Shown here: in pieces, positions 35,879-45,373 of the stretch
How positions within the stretch are numbered: the first letter of the stretch is position 1
How the letters are laid out: every line of letters begins with the position of its first letter
Origin: Vulcanococcus sp.
GTDB taxonomy: Bacteria > Cyanobacteriota > Cyanobacteriia > PCC-6307 > Cyanobiaceae
Direction: 5' to 3'
Length of the DNA: 64,000 nucleotides
NCBI GenBank assembly: GCA_019264575.1
Contig: JAHUZV010000010.1
Span: 18,013-82,012 of the forward strand
The notes under the pieces: generated by a model
Databases searched by the model: none
What the model was told of the DNA's origin: nothing
Seen by the model: the letters and a program-made list of their open reading frames with translations, nothing else
Made by a program: the position numbers and the translations under genes

Positions 35879-37048
35879 TCAGCTGCCCAGGCCGGTGTCG
35901 CGCTCGAAGCGCGCGCGGGTGCGGGATTCGAGCGTGTTGGTGGCCAGTGTGACCAGGTCGTCGAGGGAGCTGCCGCTCAGCAGTGCTGCCACCCGAGCGC
36001 GGGCCTCAGCGCTGGGGCAGTTGTCGGGACGGATGCAGCCATTGGTGCACACCGTGGCGCAATCGATCTCGGGTGCGGCAACAGGGGCGCTGGACGGAGT
36101 TGCCGCTGCAGGTGCCGCCGCAACGGATTGGCTGCGGGCTTCGGCCACGGCGCGGGGGTCGGGGATCACGGCGTCAAACACGTGCTCCGCCGGTCCATCC
36201 ATAAACACCTTGCCGCTTTTGGCATCCCAGTGAATCTGCAGCGGACCGCCGGGCAGATCGAGGCGAGCCCGCCGCTCACACAGCCCAAGGCTGTGGCAGG
36301 CCACGAGGGTGGCGCAGGCGCCGGTGCCGCAAGCCAGGGTGGGGCCAGCACCGCGTTCCCACACCCGCATCACCAGGTGATCGGGAGCGAGCACCTGCAC
36401 AAAGTGCACGTTGGTTTTGGCCGGGAAGGCGGGATGCACCTCGAGCAGAGCGCCGAAGCGCTCCAGATCGATCTCCTCCACCAGCGGCACGGGGATCACC
36501 GCATGGGGATTGCCCATGCCGGCGGCCGCCACCGCGAAGGATTCACCGTCCACCTCCAAGTCGCCCTGGGGTAGGCCGGCAGAGCTTTTCTCCAGGGTCG
36601 TGGGCACCTCGGTGGGTTCGAGGAAGGGAGCGCCCATGTCCACACGAATGGTGCCGTCGGGCAGGAGCTCCGGCACGATTCGTCCTGCCAAGGTGTCGAT
36701 CTGCCAGGTGCGGCCGGGGCCATCGCCGTCGCGATCGGCGAGGAAACGGGCCAGGCAGCGGATGCCGTTGCCGCACATCTCCGGCTCGGTGCCATCGGCG
36801 TTGAAGATGCGCATGCGCAGCTCGCCGCCGTTGTTGGGGGGCAGAGCCAGGATCACGCCATCACCGCCCACACCGAAGCGGCGATCGCAAAGCTCCACCA
36901 CGAGCTCTGGCGTCAGACCAAACACAAAGTTGGGATCGCTGGCCGCGCGGCCATCCAGCATCAGAAAGTCGTTGCCCAGCCCCTGGTACTTGCTGAAGCT
37001 CAGTTCAGCCTGAAGCGAGCTGAACGGGGTCTTGCTGGGGGACGACAC
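35879..37048 (-). CDS. dapF: diaminopimelate epimerase with a Cys-rich C-terminal extension
   Basis: DapF interconverts LL- and meso-diaminopimelate for lysine and peptidoglycan. The core has both catalytic cysteines, in EPEMCGNGIRCLARF and PTLACGTGACATLV, and the start FSKYQGLGNDFLMLDG. Unlike typical DapF of about 280 residues, this protein continues for roughly 100 residues through an Ala/Pro-rich linker into DCATVCTNGCIRPDNCP and a helical tail (LLSGSSLDDLVTLATNTLES). I chose the GTG at 37048; a TTG at 37087 is possible. It leads the minus-strand run to dacB and is divergent from hfq. Confidence 0.92.
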   Translation of the reverse strand: MSSPSKTPFSSLQAELSFSKYQGLGNDFLMLDGRAASDPNFVFGLTPELVVELCDRRFGVGGDGVILALPPNNGGELRMRIFNADGTEPEMCGNGIRCLARFLADRDGDGPGRTWQIDTLAGRIVPELLPDGTIRVDMGAPFLEPTEVPTTLEKSSAGLPQGDLEVDGESFAVAAAGMGNPHAVIPVPLVEEIDLERFGALLEVHPAFPAKTNVHFVQVLAPDHLVMRVWERGAGPTLACGTGACATLVACHSLGLCERRARLDLPGGPLQIHWDAKSGKVFMDGPAEHVFDAVIPDPRAVAEARSQSVAAAPAAATPSSAPVAAPEIDCATVCTNGCIRPDNCPSAEARARVAALLSGSSLDDLVTLATNTLESRTRARFERDTGLGS

Positions 37049-37104
37049 GCGCGGCAGCCTGCCTGGGCAGGCATGAGGTTGAGGCAAATCCTATGGGGAG
37101 CGGC

Positions 37105-37332
37105 ATGGACAACCGGGCTGCGCAGTTCGACACCTCCCAGCCCGGAATCCGGCAGCTGCAGAGCTGGATTCGCAGCCGCTCCAACCTGGCCGTACAGCTC
37201 CTCGATGGCACCAGCCTCACGGGGATCCCCCGCTGGGTGGATGCCGATTTCGTCGCCCTGGAGCCAGCCCATGGCGGTGAGTTGATGCTGGTGAACCGGC
37301 ATGCCATTGCCTTGCTCAGAGCCCTGGTCTGA
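37105..37332 (+). CDS. hfq: Hfq, cyanobacterial type
   Basis: Hfq is an Sm-like hexamer; in cyanobacteria it works with the pilus machinery more than as a classical sRNA chaperone. The 75 residues carry QPGIRQLQSWIRSRSNLAVQ, LLDGTSLTGIPRWVDADFVA and NRHAIALLRAL, the divergent cyanobacterial Sm1/Sm2 pattern. GGGGAG at 37095-37100 lies four bases before the ATG at 37105 and favours it over the ATG at 37093. It is divergent from dapF, and leuS follows after 48 bases. Confidence 0.88.
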   Translation: MDNRAAQFDTSQPGIRQLQSWIRSRSNLAVQLLDGTSLTGIPRWVDADFVALEPAHGGELMLVNRHAIALLRALV

Positions 37333-37380
37333 GGGCTGTGGGAGCATCGCCCCCACGCCCCACTTGCCCCCAGCCCGTCC

Positions 37381-40026
37381 GTGAGCGAGAGCAGCCGCTA
37401 CCAACCCCAGGCGATCGAGACCGGCTGGCAACGGGCCTGGCAGGACAACGGCCTACACGACACGCCGGAGCTCAAACCCGGTGACGACGCCTTCTACGCG
37501 CTCTCGATGTTCCCTTATCCCTCGGGGAACCTGCACATGGGCCATGTGCGCAATTACGTGATCACGGATGTGGTGGCGCGGGTGCAGCGGCTGCGGGGCA
37601 GAAAGGTGCTGCATCCGATGGGCTGGGATGCCTTCGGCCTGCCGGCGGAGAACGCAGCCATCGAGCGGGGTGTGGACCCCGGCGCCTGGACCGATCAGAA
37701 CATCGCTTCGATGCGGGAGCAGCTGAATCAGCTGGGCCTCTCGATCGATTGGCAGCGCGAGGTGGCCACCTGCCACGCCGATTACTACCGCTGGACCCAG
37801 TGGCTGTTCCTCCAGTTCCTCGAGTCCGGGCTGGCTTACCAAAAAGACGCCACGGTCAACTGGGACCCCATTGATCAGACCGTGCTCGCCAATGAGCAGG
37901 TGGACAGCGAGGGACGCTCCTGGCGCTCCGGTGCCTTGGTGGAGAAGCGCAAGCTGCGCCAGTGGTTCCTCAAGATCACCGATTACGCCCAGCAACTCCT
38001 CGACGACCTGAGCAAGCTCGAAGGCTGGCCGGAGCGCGTGCGCACGATGCAGGCCAACTGGATCGGCCGCAGCACTGGCGCCGAGCTGCAGTTCAGCGTT
38101 GTGGATGCCGCCGGCAATGACACACCCGAGCGCATCACCGTGTTCACCACCCGGCCGGACACGATCTTCGGCGCCTCCTATGTGGTGTTGGCACCGGAGC
38201 ATCCGCTGGTGGCGCAGCTCACCACGCCCGAGCAGGAGATCGCCGTGGAAGCCTTCTGCGATCTGGTGTCGCGCCAGAGCGAGCAGGAGCGCACGGCGGA
38301 GGACAAGCCCAAGCGCGGCGTGCCGATCGGCGCCCAGGTGCGCAACCCCGCCAACGGCGAGCTAATTCCGATCTGGATCGCCGACTACGTGCTCGCCGAG
38401 TACGGCACCGGCGCTGTGATGGGTGTGCCCGCCCACGACCAGCGCGATTTTCTGTTCGCCCGCCAGTACGAACTGCCGGTGCAGCAGGTGATCATTCCCG
38501 AAGGCAGCGATGAGCACGCCTTTGAGGGCGGCGCCTGGACCGAAGCCGGTGTGCTAATTCACTCTGGCCGCTTTGATGGCCTGCCCAGCCGCGAGGCCAA
38601 GCAGGTAATCACCGCCGCCGCCGAAACCGAGGGCTGGGGCCGCGAGAAGGTTCAGTTCCGTCTGCGCGACTGGCTGATCTCCCGCCAGCGCTACTGGGGC
38701 TGCCCGATCCCTGTGATCCACTGCGAGAGCTGCGGCGTGGTGCCCGTGCCCTCCGATCAGCTGCCGGTGGAACTGCCAAAAGGCGCCAGCCTCGCCGGCA
38801 AGGGGGGCTCACCCCTGGCGCAGCTGGAGAGTTGGGTGAACGTGAGCTGCCCCTGCTGCGGCAAACCCGCCAAGCGCGAGACCGACACCATGGACACGTT
38901 CATGTGCTCCAGCTGGTACTACCTGCGCTACAGCGACGCCAAGAACACCGCGCTTCCGTTCAGCAGCGAGGCGGTGAACAGCTGGCTTCCCGTGGATCAA
39001 TACGTGGGCGGCATCGAGCACGCGATCCTGCACCTGCTCTACTCGCGCTTCTTCACCAAGGTGCTGCGCGACCGGGGCCTGCTCGGCTTCGATGAACCCT
39101 TCCAGCGCCTGCTTACTCAGGGCATGGTGCAGGGGATCACCTACAAGAACCCCCACACCGGCAAATACATCGCCCCGGCCGATGTGGCCGATCCCACCGA
39201 TCCGCGTGATCCAGCCAGTGGAGACGTGTTGGAGACGTTCTACGAAAAGATGTCGAAGTCGAAGTACAACGGCGTGGATCCTGCTGTTGTGATCGACAAG
39301 TACGGCGCCGATACCGCCCGGATGTTCATCCTGTTCAAGGCGCCGCCGGAGAAGGATCTCGAGTGGGATGACGCTGATGTGGAGGGGCAGTTCCGCTTCC
39401 TGCAACGAATCTGGCGTCTGGTGGATGCGGCCTGCGAGCGCGGTCTGAGCCTGGAAGCGGGCGCCGGTGGCCCTGAGGCTGTGGCCCAGGCCCTGGCCGC
39501 CGGATCACTGAACCCAGCCGAGCAGGAGCTGCGGCGGGCGGTGCACACCGCCATCACCGAGATCAGCGACGACCTCGATGGCGACTATCAGTTCAACACC
39601 GCCGTGTCGGAGCTGATGAAACTCAGCAATGCGATGGGAAGCCACCTGGAAGCCAGCAGTGAGGTGTTCGCCTGCGAAGCGCTGCGCAATCTGTTGATCC
39701 TGCTGGCCCCCTTCGCGCCTCACTTGGCCGAGGAGCTCTGGCTGAAGCTCGGCGGCCGCAACGCAGGCGATGCCCTGGGCAGCAGCAGCATCCACGCCCA
39801 GCGTTGGCCAGCAGCCGATGCCAGCGCCCTGGTGCGCGACACGGTGCCCCTGGTAATTCAGATCAAGGGCAAGGTGCGCGGCAACCTCGAGGTGCCCGCC
39901 GATGCGGACAAGGCCACCCTGGAAAAGCTGGCTCTCGAGAGCGACATCGCCGCCAAGTGGCTGGAGGGCAAAGCCCCCAGCCGCGTGATCGTGGTGCCGG
40001 GCAAGCTCGTGAACCTGGTGCCCTGA
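37381..40026 (+). CDS. leuS: leucyl-tRNA synthetase
   Basis: This class I synthetase charges tRNA-Leu. The 881 residues show the HIGH-type motif in [16 protein letters not shown] (about residue 50), the CP1 editing domain ([20 protein letters not shown]), the zinc-binding cysteines around PVIHCESCG and SCPCCGKPA, the KMSKS loop [13 protein letters not shown] (about 623) and the C-terminal [16 protein letters not shown]. It starts at GTG. It converges on pgi with a nine-base gap. Confidence 0.98.
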   Translation: MSESSRYQPQAIETGWQRAWQDNGLHDTPELKPGDDAFYALSMFPYPSGNLHMGHVRNYVITDVVARVQRLRGRKVLHPMGWDAFGLPAENAAIERGVDPGAWTDQNIASMREQLNQLGLSIDWQREVATCHADYYRWTQWLFLQFLESGLAYQKDATVNWDPIDQTVLANEQVDSEGRSWRSGALVEKRKLRQWFLKITDYAQQLLDDLSKLEGWPERVRTMQANWIGRSTGAELQFSVVDAAGNDTPERITVFTTRPDTIFGASYVVLAPEHPLVAQLTTPEQEIAVEAFCDLVSRQSEQERTAEDKPKRGVPIGAQVRNPANGELIPIWIADYVLAEYGTGAVMGVPAHDQRDFLFARQYELPVQQVIIPEGSDEHAFEGGAWTEAGVLIHSGRFDGLPSREAKQVITAAAETEGWGREKVQFRLRDWLISRQRYWGCPIPVIHCESCGVVPVPSDQLPVELPKGASLAGKGGSPLAQLESWVNVSCPCCGKPAKRETDTMDTFMCSSWYYLRYSDAKNTALPFSSEAVNSWLPVDQYVGGIEHAILHLLYSRFFTKVLRDRGLLGFDEPFQRLLTQGMVQGITYKNPHTGKYIAPADVADPTDPRDPASGDVLETFYEKMSKSKYNGVDPAVVIDKYGADTARMFILFKAPPEKDLEWDDADVEGQFRFLQRIWRLVDAACERGLSLEAGAGGPEAVAQALAAGSLNPAEQELRRAVHTAITEISDDLDGDYQFNTAVSELMKLSNAMGSHLEASSEVFACEALRNLLILLAPFAPHLAEELWLKLGGRNAGDALGSSSIHAQRWPAADASALVRDTVPLVIQIKGKVRGNLEVPADADKATLEKLALESDIAAKWLEGKAPSRVIVVPGKLVNLVP

Positions 40027-40035
40027 GGCCGGGCC

Positions 40036-41640
40036 TCAGTCGTGAATGAACACGAGCGATTCCGGCTGACCCCAATCGCCGCGCGCATCAATGTGGCGGC
40101 GGTTGGCGCAGAGGTGGCGCAGGATCCAGTAGAGCGGCTCGGGTGAAGGCAGGCCCATCAGCTGCTGGAGCTCGGCCAGGGTGTGTTCACGCTTGTCGGC
40201 CATCGCTTGCTCCAGCCGCGCCTGCAGATCGAGCAGGGCCGCCGCCGCTTTCTTGCCGGCTTCGACGCCGGGCTGGTGGTAGGCGTTGATGTTCACCAGC
40301 TCGCCGTAATACCCCACAGCACGCTCAAACAGAGCGATGAGGGCGCCGAGGCTGCGGGCATCAAGCTTCTGCATCGTGATGCTGAGGTTGTAGCGACCCT
40401 CATCGGTGAGAGCGGAGCGGGTGCCCTGCAGGAAACCATCGAGGAAATCACCAGGGTTCTCGCCCTCGAGCGGCGGAATGTCGCCCGGATCTTCGAGCAC
40501 TTCGATGAAAGTCACGAAGTAGTTATCCACGCCATCGCGCAGCTGCTGCACGTAGGCGTGCTGATCGGTGGAGCCCTTGTTGCCGTACACGGCAATGCCC
40601 TGGTGCACCACGTTGCCCTGGCGATCGAGCTTCTTGCCCAGGCTCTCCATCACCAGCTGCTGCAGGTAGCGGCTGAACACCTCCAGCCGGTCGCGGTAGG
40701 GCAGCACCACCATGTCCCGCTGGCCGCGACCACCACCGGCCTGGAACCAGGCAGCCGCCAAGAGGGCCGCCGGATTGGTGTCCAGAGTGTTGGCGGAGCG
40801 GGTCAGCGCATCCATCTCGGCTGCACCGGCCAGGAAGGCGCGGATATCGGAGCCGATCAGCACACCGGGCAGCAAGCCAACGGCGCTGGTGATGCTGGTG
40901 CGGCCGCCCACCCAATCGAACATGTCGAAGCGGGCCAGCCAATCGCCCTGCTCCGCTTCTTGATCGAGCCGGCTGCCGAGCATGGTCACAGCCACGGCTT
41001 GCTTGATCCAGTTGCCACCGGCGGCCTCCACAGCGCGGCGGGCCTGGAGCATGCCGATGTGCGGCTCCGGCGTACCGCCGGACTTACTCACCACGATCAC
41101 CAGGGTGGTCTTGAGCCGATCACCCAGGGAGGCCAGGGTGCGGCGCATGCCGTCGGGATCGACGTTGTCGAAGAAGTGGAACGGCAGGCCGGCGCCGGGA
41201 TCCTGCAGGGCCCGGATCATCAGCAGCGGGCCGAGGCCTGAGCCACCGATACCGATCCACAGCACATCGGTGAAGCGGCTGCCACTATCCGGGTGGATGG
41301 CGCCGCTGAGCACATCGCGGCCGAACGCCTCGATCCGGTCAATCTCCGCCTGGATGTGCTGGCCGCTGGCGGGATCAGGTGCCAGAGAGGGGTTGCGCAG
41401 CCAGTAGTGCCCCACCTGGCGCTGCTCATCTGCATTAGCAATTGCCCCACCTTCCAGGGCTGCCATGGCCTTGAAGGCTTCTTGAAAGCGCGGCCGGAGG
41501 CTGGAGAGCACAGCCTCATCGAGGCCCATACGGCTCACATCCAGCCAAAAACCGAGGCTCGGGTTATGCCAGAGCTGGCTGCAGAACCGCTGCCACTGGC
41601 TGTTGGCGTCAACGCCGGGAGCGGAAGCGGTGGGAGTCAT
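40036..41640 (-). CDS. pgi: glucose-6-phosphate isomerase
   Basis: Pgi interconverts glucose-6-phosphate and fructose-6-phosphate. The 534 residues contain the family signatures DVLWIGIGGSGLGPLLMIRA, SKSGGTPEPHIGML, DWVGGRTSITSAVGLLPGVL, GKKLDRQGNVVHQGIAVYGN and, near the end, YGELVNINAYHQPGVEAGKK. It starts at ATG with MTPTASAPGVDANSQ. The length is in the range of cyanobacterial Pgi. It is divergent from the transglycosylase-like gene across about 180 bases. Confidence 0.98.
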   Translation of the reverse strand: MTPTASAPGVDANSQWQRFCSQLWHNPSLGFWLDVSRMGLDEAVLSSLRPRFQEAFKAMAALEGGAIANADEQRQVGHYWLRNPSLAPDPASGQHIQAEIDRIEAFGRDVLSGAIHPDSGSRFTDVLWIGIGGSGLGPLLMIRALQDPGAGLPFHFFDNVDPDGMRRTLASLGDRLKTTLVIVVSKSGGTPEPHIGMLQARRAVEAAGGNWIKQAVAVTMLGSRLDQEAEQGDWLARFDMFDWVGGRTSITSAVGLLPGVLIGSDIRAFLAGAAEMDALTRSANTLDTNPAALLAAAWFQAGGGRGQRDMVVLPYRDRLEVFSRYLQQLVMESLGKKLDRQGNVVHQGIAVYGNKGSTDQHAYVQQLRDGVDNYFVTFIEVLEDPGDIPPLEGENPGDFLDGFLQGTRSALTDEGRYNLSITMQKLDARSLGALIALFERAVGYYGELVNINAYHQPGVEAGKKAAAALLDLQARLEQAMADKREHTLAELQQLMGLPSPEPLYWILRHLCANRRHIDARGDWGQPESLVFIHD

Positions 41641-41821
41641 CGAGAGGCCGGATCAAGCGGGCGCCAGGCGAACCTATCTGCGAAGTCCCAGTTGGCAAAG
41701 CCTTTTTGAGGTTGAGCCCGAGAAATTACAAGACTGATGCGCGACGGTGTGGACAAGCACACAGCTGCACCCTGACCCATCTGTCGAATTGAGCAAGGCT
41801 TCGTAAGATTTGGTTAATTCG

Positions 41822-42628
41822 GTGACACCCCTGGGTCGCGCCTCCGGCTACCGCAGCTCCCGCACGGCTCTCTGGGCTGGGGTGGTGGGGTTCGGCCTGC
41901 TGACCTTGGGGGGGATCGACTGGTCGGCGCACGTCGATCACGGTCGCTCGCAATTGGACGCCAATCTTTCGGGCCGGGCCGAGCCCGATCCAACCACCTT
42001 CACGGCAAGCGAACTTCAGGAGCTGCAGCGGCGTTTCGGGGTGCACGGCCCGCAGCCCAAGCTCGCCCAGCTGTTCACCCGTGGGGTTGATCAGCTCACA
42101 CCGTTGCGCAACCACACGGTGACCCGGCTCGAATCCCTGCGGCCTGTGGTGTGGCGGGAGAGCCGGCGCACCGGGATCAACCCGATGTTGCTGGCGGCGA
42201 TTCTTTTTGATGAGATGCAGCACGCCAAACCAGGAGAGGATCTCCCCTTGGCGGCCCACTCCGGCCTGTTCAGCACCCATGGCCCCGCCCAGCTCGGCCT
42301 GAGCGAAATGGTGAAGCAGGGCCTGCTGCGGGAAGACGCCACACCGGAGGAACTGGCCGAGGCGCGCAACCAACTGCTCGATCCCGAGCGCAACGTGGAG
42401 CTCTTAGCCGGAAAGATGGCTCGCATCCTGACGGTTCTTGAGCAGTCACCGGCCTCCACCTTCAACGTGAGCGAGAGCCGCAGCCGCGCCAAAACCGTGG
42501 CCACGCTCGCCTACCTCCACAACGGCAAGCTCGACTACCCCGCCCGGATCCTGCGCTACATGCAAGATCCCGAGCTGCATGGCTTGCTGTTCAAGATCAT
42601 GAAAAAACCCGCAGCGCAATTGATCTAA
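41822..42628 (+). CDS. membrane-anchored lysozyme-fold-like hypothetical protein
   Basis: The roughly 268-residue protein has one N-terminal membrane anchor (TALWAGVVGFGLLTLGGIDW) and an outside domain. The segment VWRESRRTGINPMLLAAILF, then DEMQHAKPGE and THGPAQLGLSEMVKQGLL, resembles lytic transglycosylase/lysozyme-like folds (a catalytic-type Glu after a hydrophobic helix, then a G-P-Q-x-G turn). This is inference; I cannot name the exact family. The GTG at 41822 is preferred over a TTG at 41810, but neither has a strong ribosome binding site. Confidence 0.7.
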   Translation: MTPLGRASGYRSSRTALWAGVVGFGLLTLGGIDWSAHVDHGRSQLDANLSGRAEPDPTTFTASELQELQRRFGVHGPQPKLAQLFTRGVDQLTPLRNHTVTRLESLRPVVWRESRRTGINPMLLAAILFDEMQHAKPGEDLPLAAHSGLFSTHGPAQLGLSEMVKQGLLREDATPEELAEARNQLLDPERNVELLAGKMARILTVLEQSPASTFNVSESRSRAKTVATLAYLHNGKLDYPARILRYMQDPELHGLLFKIMKKPAAQLI

Positions 42629-43046
42629 GAGTTGCCACTGTGTAGCTTCCAAAATTGCCTGCGGTTGCCTGATGTCAACGGATGCCAGCGTGAGACCAGT
42701 GGCGACCGTAGGTAGGCGTTCAGATACCCAGTGCCGAGATCGTTGAAGACATGAGAATAAGCACCTGCCACGTCAGCAGCATCAACTTCATAGACGCCTT
42801 CAGATCGTCTGTACCTCGTACTCGATCGCAAAGTGTTTTCAGTTGTCATGTTCGGTTGTTTGGCGCCTGTAACGACCTGGCATGTCGTGGTTTTGCAGAG
42901 GCGAACAGAACTGGGCCCACCGTGGATGCCGATGCCATCATTTTCTGACAGCCATGCTTCAACTCATCCACGCAATGAACGATGTGAAATAGAACGTCCA
43001 CTACACAGCTCCAAACTGGGCTCCAGCGGTCTCAGGAACTCAGCGC
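42629..43046. other. 0.4 kb gap without a convincing gene
   Basis: The stretch between the transglycosylase-like gene and the methyltransferase is AT-richer than its neighbours. A 74-codon frame on the minus strand (42625-42849) and a 65-codon frame on the plus strand (42751-42948) are open, but neither has a motif or good codon use. It marks the switch from housekeeping to accessory sequence. No tRNA was found, so an integration site is not shown. Confidence 0.5.
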
Positions 43047-44603
43047 ATGACTCTCCGCCACGGCTATTTCACGGGAGCCGGCTACACCTTTGACGCCCAA
43101 AGCGAGCCATCCCCGGAACGGCTGGCCTTCCTGGCGCTGCTCCACCGGCATCGGCCCCCCGAGATTTGCGGACCCTTCCAGCTGCTGGAGCTCGGCTGCG
43201 GCCAGGGCTTCAACCTCTGCCTGCAAGCGGCGAATTATCCCCAGGCCCGCTTCGTGGGCATCGATTTCAACCCCGAGCACATCGCCCATGCCCGCTCCTT
43301 GGCGGCGGCGGCCGGCCTGAGCAATATCCGCTTTGAACAGGCCGATTTCCTGGAGCTGATTCAGGCCGATGGCGGCGGCATTGCGTGGGGCGAGGTGGAT
43401 TTCACCGTGGCCCACGGGATCCTGAGCTGGGTCTCCCCGGAGGTACGCCGCAGCCTGATGCAGCTGGCAGAGCGAGCCCTGCGTCCCGGCGGCCTCTTCT
43501 ACCTCTCGTACAACACCCTGCCCGGCTGGCTACCGCTTCTGCCGTTTCAGCACTGCGTGAGCAGCCTGCAGAACCCGCGCGGTGATGGACAGCCAGCGCT
43601 TGACGCTGCCCGTGAGCTGTTCCAGGGCTTACGCCAGGCGAATGCCCTGGTGTTCAGCTCCCAGCCGCAGCTGGCGGCACGACTGGAGGGCTTGGGCCAC
43701 TACGACCCCACCTACCTGCTGCACGAATACAACAACAGCCACTGGCAGCCGCTCTATGCCAACCAGGTGATCGAACCGCTGCGCGAGTTGGGCTTGCGGT
43801 TCCTCGGTAGCGCCACTCTGGCCGAGAATTTTGAGGGGTTGCTGCCGGTGCCTGTCCAGCAGCAGATCCAGCGCCAGAGCGATCCCGGCTTGCGGGAGCT
43901 GGTTCGCGACCTGGCCACCAACCAGTCGTTCCGCCGCGATGTTTACGTGAAGGGGCTCGATCCCCTCTGGCCCCTCGAGGCTTCAGCCGCCCTTGAGCAG
44001 GTGCGCGTGTGCGGCCTGCTGAATCAGGACGCCCTCGACGACGAGAGCAGCTACCGCTTTGCCCTGGGTTGGGGCGAGATCCAGGGCAAGCGCGACTGGA
44101 TTGTGGCGCTGATGGAGGGCCTGCGGGATGGCACCCGCTCCCTGGCCGAGCTGCGTCAGGTGATCCCCGCCGACACGCCCCAGCTCTCGCTGCTGCAGAA
44201 CCTGGGCCTGCTTCTGGGCAGCAAAGCCATTGCGCTTGTGCCCGGCGAGCGCGATCGAGGCCCCAGCCAGCGCTTCAACGCCCACATCGGCGCCAGCGTG
44301 ACTGCCGGTGCGAACTACAGCGCCGTGGCCTGCCCCCTGAGCGGCAACCTCCACAAGCTCTCTGGGATCGAGTTCCTCGCCTTCAACGCCCTGAACCAAG
44401 GCTGCAACGAAGCCGACATCGCTGGGGCGATCGATGCCGGCCTCAGGAACCTCAATCAAAACCTGTTGCGCGATGGGCAGCCCGTGCCCGAGAGCCAACG
44501 CCCAGACGAACTGGAGCGCTTGGCGAACGATTTTCGCCGCCGCTGCCTGCCGCTGCTGCGCCGTCTGGGGGTGCTGGGATCCGCAGCGCTCCAAGCAAAC
44601 TGA
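43047..44603 (+). CDS. SAM-dependent methyltransferase with regulatory domain
   Basis: The 518-residue protein has an N-terminal Rossmann methyltransferase (LLELGCGQGFNLCL, FVGIDFNPEHIAHARSLAAA, VAHGILSWVSPEVRRSL) at about residues 40-170. The middle part (YLLHEYNNSHWQPLYANQVI, LGLRFLGSATLAENF) matches the methyltransferase regulatory domain (MethyTransf_Reg). A further C-terminal part with winged-helix-like pieces (GTRSLAELRQVIPADTPQLS) follows. Proteins of this build often lie in surface-polysaccharide or accessory regions; the substrate is unknown. ATG start. It is followed by the HicBA pair after 39 bases. Confidence 0.88.
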   Translation: MTLRHGYFTGAGYTFDAQSEPSPERLAFLALLHRHRPPEICGPFQLLELGCGQGFNLCLQAANYPQARFVGIDFNPEHIAHARSLAAAAGLSNIRFEQADFLELIQADGGGIAWGEVDFTVAHGILSWVSPEVRRSLMQLAERALRPGGLFYLSYNTLPGWLPLLPFQHCVSSLQNPRGDGQPALDAARELFQGLRQANALVFSSQPQLAARLEGLGHYDPTYLLHEYNNSHWQPLYANQVIEPLRELGLRFLGSATLAENFEGLLPVPVQQQIQRQSDPGLRELVRDLATNQSFRRDVYVKGLDPLWPLEASAALEQVRVCGLLNQDALDDESSYRFALGWGEIQGKRDWIVALMEGLRDGTRSLAELRQVIPADTPQLSLLQNLGLLLGSKAIALVPGERDRGPSQRFNAHIGASVTAGANYSAVACPLSGNLHKLSGIEFLAFNALNQGCNEADIAGAIDAGLRNLNQNLLRDGQPVPESQRPDELERLANDFRRRCLPLLRRLGVLGSAALQAN

Positions 44604-44642
44604 TCCGGGCAACCCCAGACTGAGAGCATCTCACCAGCGCCG

Positions 44643-44849
44643 ATGGAACTCACTGCTGTGCTCACCCCCGCTGAGGAAGGCGGGTATATGGCCTTTAACC
44701 CCGAGACAGGCACGACAACCGAGGGAGACTCCATCGAGGAGGCCCTCGCCAATCTGCGCGAAGCCACGTCGCTCTACCTCGAGGAGTTCCCTGCTGGTGT
44801 GAAGGGCCATCCCCTGGTGACCCTGTTCAGCGTTGCTGCCCATGCCTAA
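44643..44849 (+). CDS. hicB: HicB-like antitoxin
   Basis: The 68-residue protein (MELTAVLTPAEEGGYMAFNP, TTTEGDSIEEALANLREATS, LYLEEFP) has the HicB partial RNase H-like fold: a beta-strand pair around a GGYMAFNP turn, then the TEGDSIEEAL helix. It lacks a C-terminal DNA-binding domain, which makes it a short antitoxin. It overlaps the HicA start by eight bases, so the pair is translationally coupled. The antitoxin comes first here. Confidence 0.9.
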   Translation: MELTAVLTPAEEGGYMAFNPETGTTTEGDSIEEALANLREATSLYLEEFPAGVKGHPLVTLFSVAAHA

Positions 44850-45057
44850 GCTGCCGCACCTCTCTGGACGGGAGATCATCCGGGCATTGGAACGGCTGGG
44901 ATTTCAGACGGTTCGCCAGAACGGCAGCCACGTGGTGATGCGATCTGGCAGTCGCGGCTGCGTTGTCCCTTTACACAAGCCCGTCAAGGTGGGCACCTTG
45001 TCCGGCTTGCTGCGGCAGGCTCAAGTAGATGTGCGGGAGTTCCTGGATTGTCTTTGA
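44842..45057 (+). CDS. hicA: HicA-like mRNA interferase toxin
   Basis: The 71-residue protein (MPKLPHLSGREIIRALERLG, FQTVRQNGSHVVMR) has the HicA dsRBD-like fold with the catalytic His in QNGSHVVM, and ends GTLSGLLRQAQVDVREFLD. HicA cleaves mRNA and is neutralised by HicB. I chose the ATG at 44842; the frame opens three codons earlier at a TTG. Both proteins look intact, so the system may be functional. Confidence 0.9.
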   Translation: MPKLPHLSGREIIRALERLGFQTVRQNGSHVVMRSGSRGCVVPLHKPVKVGTLSGLLRQAQVDVREFLDCL

Positions 45058-45155
45058 GCCTTCGCTGATTCCAACGACTGCGATCAACCGGAAAAAGATT
45101 GCGGCTGATGTCAATTCCGCGCGGAGGTTTGTTCAGAATTGATGCGCCTGAGAGC

Positions 45156-45373
45156 TCACCCGCCCCCACTCCGCTCGTCCCACGCCTGGCGGTACAGATC
45201 TTCCAGCTCCCGGGTGACGCCGGCGCCATCCCTCAACGGCGAGGCCTGCAGCTCGGCCCGCAAGCCGCTGCGGATCACCGCCAGCTGCTGAGGGTCGGCG
45301 GCGAGGTGTTGGGCAATGGCGATGTACTCCTCGGGGCTGCGGGCGATCCACTCAGGCAGCCCCAGAGTGGGTT
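45156..45373 (-). pseudogene. duplicated 3' fragment of the TPR/O-GlcNAc transferase gene
   Basis: Minus-strand reading gives LGLPEWIARSPEEYIAIAQ, then HLAADPQQLAVIRSGLRAE and ELEDLYRQAWDERSGG before a TGA. This is almost the same as the last 70 residues of the TPR gene at 46869-49388 (LGRPEWIARSPEEYIAIAQR and on), and the nucleotide match is high. Upstream the similarity stops abruptly at about 45373 with no start codon or domain. It is a truncated copy, not a gene. Confidence 0.85.

Noticed and set aside
42625-42849. 74-codon minus-strand frame in the 42.6 kb gap
   Set aside because: No motif or ribosome binding site, and it overlaps the end of the upstream gene; kept only as part of the gap description.
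42629-43046. tRNA or attachment site at the border of the accessory region
   Set aside because: I could not fold any stretch into a tRNA and saw no direct repeat elsewhere in the window that would mark an integration site.
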